In this document: positions 57,273 to 64,000 of the stretch, piece by piece
Numbering within the stretch: the first letter of the stretch is position 1
Layout of the letters: every line of letters starts with the position of its first letter
NCBI GenBank assembly: GCA_030411725.1
Contig: MU839856.1
Span: forward strand, 124,001 to 188,000
Direction of reading: 5' to 3'
Length of the DNA stretch: 64,000 nt
From: Echria macrotheca
Taxonomy: Eukaryota; Ascomycota; Sordariomycetes; Sordariales; Schizotheciaceae
Program-made: the position numbers and the translations under genes
Notes under the pieces: model-generated
Databases searched by the model: none
The model's input: only the letters and a program-made list of their open reading frames with translations
Told to the model about the DNA's origin: nothing

Positions 57273-59180
57273 ATGGCTCTGCCGCACGACCACTCTCCGC
57301 CAGCATCGGAAAGCAAAAACGATGAGCCTGCCCGTAGTGCTTATCGTGGGCCTGCAGCTGTCACTGTCTCTGTCCAAAGCTCCGAGGTTGTCGACCGCAG
57401 GGGCTCCAACCGTCGGCCTGGCTCCAGTAACCGACTCCAAGCAGAACCCGTGTCCACAGCCGTGTCACTGGGTCCGACCCTGCACAAAAGAATCCGTGGA
57501 CAGCAGCCGCCCCCATCCACCACACCCGTTGCCCGCAATGTGCATGGACACAGAGGCCGCCAAACGCGGCCGTCGCGGAATCGACCGTGGAAGCGTATCC
57601 TCGGTTCCACCCTGCTTCTCTCGGCAATCTTTGCTATCTTCCGCTCCGGCTTCCTTGACAACCATCAACCGAAGCCCTGGACTTGGACCGGCGATGTGCG
57701 TGTTGACGTCCCAGTCTCCACACTGAACACCGACCCCCCGACCCTCAGCTCCTCGATGCTTCGACTCCAAGACTATGCCCAGTATGTCATGGTCGCTATG
57801 CTCAGACTCTCGGATACGGTTGAGCTGCCCCGCGGTCCCAACCAAACCCCGCTTGTCCTCGACGCGCCGGGTGTTGACAAGAACGCCATCCTGCGGAAGT
57901 CTCCGACAGACAAAGACCCGGAGGACATGAGACAGGACATGTATCGCCTCATTGCCATCTCTAATCTGACCATTACACTTACCATGATGGACGAGCTGAC
58001 TCCGCACCTGTCTCGGGCCGCTGTCGAGCTTTTGGATCTGTTGAACAGATACGACAGCAACGATTACTCGTCGGTGAGAGACGGGCTAATGCTCCCACCA
58101 GCCCCCGTCGGGCGATCCATTGGCGCTGCTTCGTCTCTCTGGGTCGGCCTGCGCGGGTTCGGCATTGCACGTCTGAGGGGTGATGTGGTGCGGTGGACTT
58201 CCAACCTGGCTCGGTCACACCGCCTCCTCGCCAAGGTGTTCGAGGCCGAACCCGACGCGCAGCCCTCGGCCATCGCGCTTGGCCGGCGCGCGCCTTCTTT
58301 TGACCAACTCATGGACCATTATCGTCACCGCTACGCTCCTTCCGACGCGGCCATCACACTCCCTCGCCTCCTCGCCAGCCTTAACATCTCCAGCCAGGCA
58401 ACCCGCTGGGTATCTGCATGGACGACGTCCATCTCAGGTCCTAGCAGCATCATGGATCTTCGTGGGATTTGTCGTGACCGGTATCGCCATGGGTCGGTTT
58501 GGAACCGCACAACACTCGAAGCCATCGCGTCAGGCAATTGCAATCCTGATGGAAAGAAGGATTATGTTGGCGTCTTGTCGGGGGACGCCGTGCGGGACGT
58601 CGACTGGGAGTTTCCCGTGTGGCTCATCATCGATGCACTAAACGACGCCCTTTGCGATGCCGAAGTCTTTCTGTCGGCACTCGGACACAAAGTCGCACAT
58701 GTGTTGGGAATCACTTCTGGCCTTCTCCGACAGGGAGATCTTGACCCCAAGGATACCGCTGTCCTGCGGGGCAAAGGCGGCGCGTTGGATGCTTGGTTCA
58801 CACAGTTCCGTCTTCTCTTTACTGCCGTACGCCTGCAACGACCCGTCGTCGTCGATACCGCTTCACAGCTCCTGATTCTCTGCCGTGCCTTTGACAATCT
58901 CGAAGCCAAACTCTCTGCTCTCCACCATTCGACTGGGTGGTGGACTGCTCACTGGGATGAAACCGCACGAAGAATTGCAGTTGACTTTGCCGTCATCCCG
59001 CAGCCCAACGACACCGCTGCAGCCCTCGAAACGATGGTTCTCCTCGCGGACCAATCTTACGAGCGTCCTCCCCGCGCCGCGATCGAACTCGTGGGTGCGG
59101 CACTCCCGGGGGCACCCAGTCCGTACGGTAATAACTCACAACAGTGGATGGAAAATTTGGGGCTGAGGAACAGAGGCTGA
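57273..59180 (+). CDS. Hypothetical membrane-anchored protein, 636 residues
   Basis: The ATG at 57273 (MALPHDHSPPASESKND) is the first in a long GC-rich frame ending at 59180. A basic, Ser/Pro-rich, probably cytosolic region of about 105 residues precedes a single hydrophobic helix (ILGSTLLLSAIFAIF, about 108-126). A large soluble part follows with several N-glycosylation sequons (NLTI, NISS, NRTT, NDTA), suggesting a type II or extracellular orientation. Upstream, GGTAAGTACT at 57204 and TTGCGCAG at 57252-57259 look like intron ends, so an extra 5' exon may exist. Another frame is open at 57259-57726 and starts like a signal peptide (MSLPVVLIVGLQLSLSLSKA), so the N-terminus is uncertain. Family not recognised. 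Confidence 0.6.
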   Translation: MALPHDHSPPASESKNDEPARSAYRGPAAVTVSVQSSEVVDRRGSNRRPGSSNRLQAEPVSTAVSLGPTLHKRIRGQQPPPSTTPVARNVHGHRGRQTRPSRNRPWKRILGSTLLLSAIFAIFRSGFLDNHQPKPWTWTGDVRVDVPVSTLNTDPPTLSSSMLRLQDYAQYVMVAMLRLSDTVELPRGPNQTPLVLDAPGVDKNAILRKSPTDKDPEDMRQDMYRLIAISNLTITLTMMDELTPHLSRAAVELLDLLNRYDSNDYSSVRDGLMLPPAPVGRSIGAASSLWVGLRGFGIARLRGDVVRWTSNLARSHRLLAKVFEAEPDAQPSAIALGRRAPSFDQLMDHYRHRYAPSDAAITLPRLLASLNISSQATRWVSAWTTSISGPSSIMDLRGICRDRYRHGSVWNRTTLEAIASGNCNPDGKKDYVGVLSGDAVRDVDWEFPVWLIIDALNDALCDAEVFLSALGHKVAHVLGITSGLLRQGDLDPKDTAVLRGKGGALDAWFTQFRLLFTAVRLQRPVVVDTASQLLILCRAFDNLEAKLSALHHSTGWWTAHWDETARRIAVDFAVIPQPNDTAAALETMVLLADQSYERPPRAAIELVGAALPGAPSPYGNNSQQWMENLGLRNRG

Positions 59181-61068
59181 GAAGGATGTCAACATTGGCT
59201 GCTTCGTCAGCTGTCAATCATTGATGGACATGGTGCAATGTGGTTTGACTGACCCAGTCTTGTCGTGACGCTGTTCATGCTGCTCGTTTCCAGGGTAGAC
59301 TCCTGCCGAGTTGTTGTTCATGCGCTGGCTTCTTCAGGTTTTATATTAGGTACTGTTAACTTGTGAAGCCGGCAAGATGCATCTGAACAGGCTTCGATTT
59401 ATTCTGATCCGGTCACACTGGTCGTAGCACGTTAGGACTATCGCTGCCCAGATACCTAGGTAGATAAGATCGAGGAGGCAATTTCGTTGAGTCTAGGCCC
59501 TGTTCACAGCTAGAGCGAGAATCCCCGTGCCTAATCCGTTGAAGACTTTCTATGTTATAATAGCGTATTTGTAAAGAAACCCACCTTACCTTATCAGGCA
59601 ATAAGTAGTTATGTGGCTCCCGGATCCGTATTGAGTCATAAACCCAACACAAACATGGCAGGAAAATATAGGTGTCCGCTTTTGCGGCTTTACACTCGTA
59701 AACTCGAAAACTGGATCAAGCCGTACCGGTGCCAAAGGCGAAATGAGCCAATTTGTGGATCACAGACCACGTATCTCAGTGTGCCATCACTATGGGCAGG
59801 TGGGACATAGTCCACGGGGTTCCTCTCGCTGAGAATACCTTGTCCAGCTGAATACCACGGCTTCACTACTGTACTGGGATCCGGTGTGGTGGTAACAGGC
59901 GTAAACATGTCAATCGTCTCCTTCCTAGCAACAGCTGTGACCTACGGTCTTGTTCACGACTTGATGCTGGAATGATTGTAAACCCGAGCACCGTCTTCGA
60001 TGTTTTACTTCGTCCATGTCTCACCAAATACGGTATTTGTGTCACCGCATACAACACGATTACCCCGATAAGACCGGCCAAACACCATCAAGTCAACCTC
60101 GCAAGTCCCAACACAGCGTGTGCAACGAAAGTACCGCATGCATGGGCACCGCCTTCTTGATCCATAAACAGAAAAATATACCTCCCGTATGCAATACAAC
60201 GAATGTGGTCTGACTTTGTTGTTAAGTTTAGACATCTCCCACTCCGTCCATGCCTTGAGATACTTGCTGCCTGGGAAATCGTGGAAGGTTTAAGCCTAGC
60301 ATGGTGTTTATATATTTCCTTCGTCTTCCCGCTTCTTTCATTCCTTTTTGCGAGGTCGGTCCTAAGCGGCGGGCTTCTGTTTACACTTGAGTCTACGTAG
60401 TGGATCTTATCCCCCGTGGGGGTGGGTGATCGCGGATCAAAAACGGCGTGCTTGTCTATCAGGCGTCTTATGAAGCACCTTATACCGGTTACAACGATCG
60501 ATTCGTATACCGCGTCATGACAGCAACAGTGGCGCCGGAAGATAGCTTCCACTCGATGTCTTGGAGGCTCAGTCTTCACAACATGTTTCATTGCAGGTCT
60601 GGACGGAATCCCACTTAGGCCCCAACCAACGCTCTGCACTACCATTACTATGCAATTCACCCCTGGTTTTGACATGTTGAGAGGCAGGTACCAACAATGA
60701 CGGGTGCGAGATACCTGACCAGTGACTGAAAGTGTCATAGAGGTCAAGGACATCGAGTCAGATCGGGTTCCAAGAATTAGTAACGGCCAAACCCAAACCG
60801 GTGGCCAGGCATCTCCAGGCATCATGCGGTATCCACGGTTTGGGGTAAGGAACAAATGGCTGGGACAGAGTTGTATGACGATGAGCTAAGGACTCGACAT
60901 CACTTGCGCTGCGCTGTTTCAACACCTAGGTAGACTGTCATGGATCATGGAGCAGGCGGGTGTTATCTGCCTGGAAGGCAATGTAGGCATGTCGTCTACT
61001 AGTTGTGAATACGGGAAGGTAGTGTCAGTGTCATCATAAACTTAGTAAGGCCATATCTAGTGCCCGTT
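59181..61068. other. No supported gene
   Basis: A 245-codon minus-strand frame from an ATG near 60825 is open to 60088 but has no recognisable features; smaller cysteine-containing pieces at 60005-60235 cannot be joined into a sensible spliced gene. Confidence 0.45.
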
Positions 61069-61296
61069 TGTTGAAATGGATCCGGTTCCGGACGATTCTA
61101 AAACCCACAAATCCTGTGGAATTTGACTGGGTCCGGAAAAAGCGCTGTAGGCGCTGTAGGCGCTGTAAAGCTGAAAACAGCGATGTAGAAGCTGGAAGGA
61201 CCCACTGTAACTACTTACTATAAAGTAGTGGTTCTGGTCGCTGTGGAAAGGACGAGGCTAGAGCTGACTCCATCAGTTCTTGACCCCTCAAATCCG
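61069..61296 (-). repeat. Dispersed repeat, copy B (inverted relative to copy A)
   Basis: Runs GTTGAAATGGATCCGGTTCC...CCACTGTAACTACTTACTATAAAG...TTGACCCCTCAAATCC, the reverse complement pattern of 49833-50015. It contains a private tandem GCGCTGTAG x3 at about 61141-61170. Confidence 0.8.
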
Positions 61297-61795
61297 ATAC
61301 GATTGACGGCTGACTTAAATAGCAGGTTTCAGTTGGTCAGCTCGGAAGTCAAGGCAATCAGTAGGAAGTTAGTGAATAGAAATCATAGTCCAGGTCTAAA
61401 CACAGTAGCCCTTGAGCCGTCCACGGTTGCCAGAGACACCAAATACAAAACGACATCTACAGGTTTATTTTTTAGCACCTGTTCAAGTTTCGTCGCCTGT
61501 TCGGATGCCTCGGAAGAACAACACAGCCCTCTCAACTAGGCAATTAGCGCAGTGTGGGAAACAGGGTGTCTAAAATACAAACTCGGTCTTGGGGGAAGAC
61601 ATGTCTGTTCCTTCCTCCTGGTTGCTTGCTATCCACAGGATGCCCAGTGTACGTACATATAAGAAAGCCTGTCGATATCGAAAGTTCGTGATTCTGCACA
61701 TAGCAGAAAGCAACAAGAAGCCCCACAGAATGCCTCAATCAACTTACAAAACCAGCCAGGCCCCCAAATATGCTTGAAGGGTTGAATGTAGCCTC

Positions 61796-62457
61796 CTAAA
61801 ATTCGAGCTTGGCGCTACTCGCATTTTCGGCACAATCCGGCTTGACAGCATGGACATCGTTGTCGGGAAAATACGGTGCGCTGTTGGGGACAACAATGAG
61901 ACTTCCCATCTTAGTTGCTGAGAGATCTAGCGAGATGGGCTGTTCCGGCCACGCCGTAGATGTGTCGAAGCGAAGCTCGACGCGAGTGGGACGTAGTTTT
62001 CCCGCCTGATTTGGTAGCATGACGGACGTGGACAGAAGCGTGTAGCTGCGAGGCGTTTGAACGGGCCTGCACCAAGCCGCACCGTCGAGCCCTTCGTCCT
62101 CATGCAACCCCGGCCTCGATGGTTGCGTGGGGTTACGATCTTGGTGGTCCACGTCATGAGTCTCAGACACCGAAAAGGCTGCCACTGGGGTTGTGGAGGG
62201 ACACGAAGTAGGGTTGAGACAATTGCCGACGCTGTCCCGGTTGCCACTGTCACGGCTGTAGTTAGAAAAAAATGCGGTCAGAGAGCGATGGGCCCCGATA
62301 CTGACTTGGACGTTTTTCGCAGTCTCAGAGCTTCAGCAATCGAGGTGGCTCCATGGGTCCTGCGGGCGTAATATACGGGCTTCGACGGTTTGTCAATAGA
62401 GGGGAGACCTTCGGGGTCGCCCCGGAGTATCTTGCCGAGATTATCGCTGGCTGACAT
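61796..62457 (-). CDS. Hypothetical protein, 2 exons, 203 residues
   Basis: Exon 1 62306-62457 starts at ATG 62457 (MSASDNLGKILRGDPEGLPS). A 50 nt intron has a GTCAGT donor, CTAAC branch point and TACAG acceptor; exon 2 61796-62255 ends TAG. The junction is in phase and joins two otherwise short frames into one. Exon 2 contains TPRSYTLLSTSVMLPNQAGK and LRPTRVELRFDTSTAWPEQP. No domain, signal peptide or membrane helix recognised. The clean intron and phase support a real gene; function unknown. Confidence 0.55.
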
Positions 62458-64000
62458 GACGTTGTTTATTTGGTGGAGGACGCGGATTGAATTCTAATGG
62501 TAGGTACCTACACTTAGAACTTTCTTGGAATACGAAGGGGGTAAATGTTGACAACTGGTTGGGGGTTGTTCTTTTGTACTCCTGACTGGGCGACTGACCT
62601 GGCCGGCGTCGTTTAGGCGATTGATGGATATATCATATCTGACAGAAACTGAGTCCCACATTACCCCTTAACTATATTAGGACAAAGAACCTCAGTCTTG
62701 AGAGGCGCAGAGGCTGAAGTCTTGGCCAAGCGGGGCCAGTGTCCAGTCGACAATCGTGCCGCTAATGGGCAAGTTCTGACTGCCTACCTACCTGGTACCC
62801 ATTTCAGGGCTACGGCTGGCAAGAAAGGGCAGATGAGCCGTCCCGGACAGAGGATGCCCCTGGATGCTCACGACTGTCACATGCGCTGTGCCGGTGTTTG
62901 TAACCACTGTCAGAAAGAAAAGACACGCAAGCCGCTGCAATTAGCACCAGGATCCGGCGGAACTTGAACTTTAGCAGTTAACGCTCTTGCATTGCATGAG
63001 ATGGCACCATGGTACAACGATAGCACCCTAAGAGGCGCCTTGGACGCGACGGGTGTCGCGGCGACGGTCCAAAGAAGTTGCAAAGACTTGCAAATGCAGT
63101 GTAAAGTCACCCGCGGGAGATTGTGCTGGTTTAAAAAAAGATTGTGCACGGCTTGTGCAAGCTTTTGCAAGGCTTGCACCATCTGTAGACATGATCTCAG
63201 GGACAAGCCTTGCGTAACCTGCAGCCCCGGGGATCTAACTACCTGGGGATCCACGGTCCTGGAAATGGCCCTGGGGGTTGGGGGTGGTCCTGGCGATGGT
63301 TCTGATTCTGGGTTCGGTCCCCGTCCTGATGTTGTGGGGTGGGTGCCTGTGTTGGTTGCAGGGACGTGGCACAATGGGAGAAGGACTGCTAATTATTGGC
63401 TAACTCTGTGAAAGAAGCTTCCCTATATATATCTTCCTGACTACCACATGCCAAACCCCTGCTATCGAAGTTGGTACGTAATCGAAGTTGGAAATAGCCG
63501 GAACATACGTTTCTCGCATTAGGGCTACAGTGGCCATCTGCAACCCTCAGCGCGGCCCTGCGCGCTGTTGCGCTGTTTATAGTGGTCGGTTCCGCACGTG
63601 ACTGATCGGAACGGTCTTCCATCCTGGGCCTTCCAGCCTTTTCCACCTTCACCTTCACACACCACCATAGACCAGATAGATCTATGGATCAGTTTTACCC
63701 ACACACCCCCATCAACCGATGATAGCTAAGGTGGTTTGACTGCGAGGGAGAGTTTTGAACTCGGGGAATCTTTTGTGCGTGGGTGTTTGTGTGCGCGTGG
63801 TTGCCCAAGGTCTGTTTCGTGTTCTCAGCTATTCCCGGCTACGAAAAGAAATCCAAGCTCATTGTTGTCCTTTGGGTCCTTACAATCCTTAGGTCCTCGT
63901 GGCAAGCTCTATTCGAGGCTGCAGCAAGGCTTCTACCAGTGTCCCTGGGAAAGGCTTCTATCTTTCCACATTCTCCCCGTAAGGGTCTGGTTGTAAAGAT
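62458..64000. other. No supported gene
   Basis: Both strands are open at 62,910-63,410 but without family resemblance. The plus-strand version is cysteine-rich because of TTGCA-type repeats in the DNA (63,070-63,190), so I treat it as compositional. Confidence 0.45.

Noticed and set aside
60088..60825. 245-codon minus-strand frame
   Set aside because: Has an internal ATG but no family resemblance, uneven composition and no splice support; left uncalled.
62992..63411. Cysteine-rich plus-strand frame resembling a small cysteine-rich protein
   Set aside because: No signal peptide; cysteines come from TTGCA/TTGCAAG repeats in the DNA; both strands open.

Overview
The window is from a filamentous ascomycete (Pezizomycotina, probably Sordariomycetes). 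The evidence is short 50-85 nt introns with GTRNGT donors and CTRAC-like branch points, fungal families (HET-domain, HeLo-kinase, NACHT/STAND, LaeA-like methyltransferase, fungal class I terpene synthase), and strong traces of repeat-induced point mutation (RIP): TA-rich repeats and nonsense codons made by C-to-T/G-to-A transitions. All functions are read from motifs by eye; no database search was possible.

Layout. 0.9-3.6 kb: one intact HET-domain gene. 4.4-5.2 kb: a 767 bp transposon with long terminal inverted repeats and an 8 bp target duplication, followed by microsatellites and a hAT-transposase scrap. 7.7-10.8 kb: decayed remains of a regulator-like gene and an MFS transporter (interrupted by poly-G/poly-C and an N gap), then a small intact DUF1772/anthrone-oxygenase-like membrane protein. 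10.8-15.9 kb: no gene I can support. 15.9-26.4 kb: the main metabolic block, namely a LaeA-like methyltransferase (4 exons), a class I terpene synthase (5 exons) divergent from a cytochrome P450 (2 exons), and a fungal O-methyltransferase. Exon structures for the first three were worked out from splice signals and family motifs.

27-35.2 kb: a graveyard of immunity/incompatibility-type and other gene fragments (HET-domain pseudogene, NLR-like N-terminus, CBM21/PP1-regulatory-subunit copy, two NACHT fragments, DUF3176-like fragment), several joined abruptly. 35.4-46.1 kb: a 10.67 kb Ty3/gypsy chromovirus with 203 bp LTRs and a TATAA target duplication, extremely AT-rich through RIP. 46-49.2 kb: AT-rich sequence grading into an F-box gene whose 3' part is riddled with transitions and stops while its first 151 codons are open. 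49.8-50.0 and 61.1-61.3 kb hold inverted copies of one dispersed repeat.

52-62.5 kb: an ELO-like membrane protein, a HeLo-pseudokinase gene lacking its 5' end, a coiled-coil hypothetical, a 636-residue membrane-anchored hypothetical and a two-exon hypothetical. The picture is a subtelomere-like accessory region: a possible terpenoid cluster beside self/non-self recognition genes, eroded by transposons and RIP. I found no rRNA, tRNA or CRISPR.
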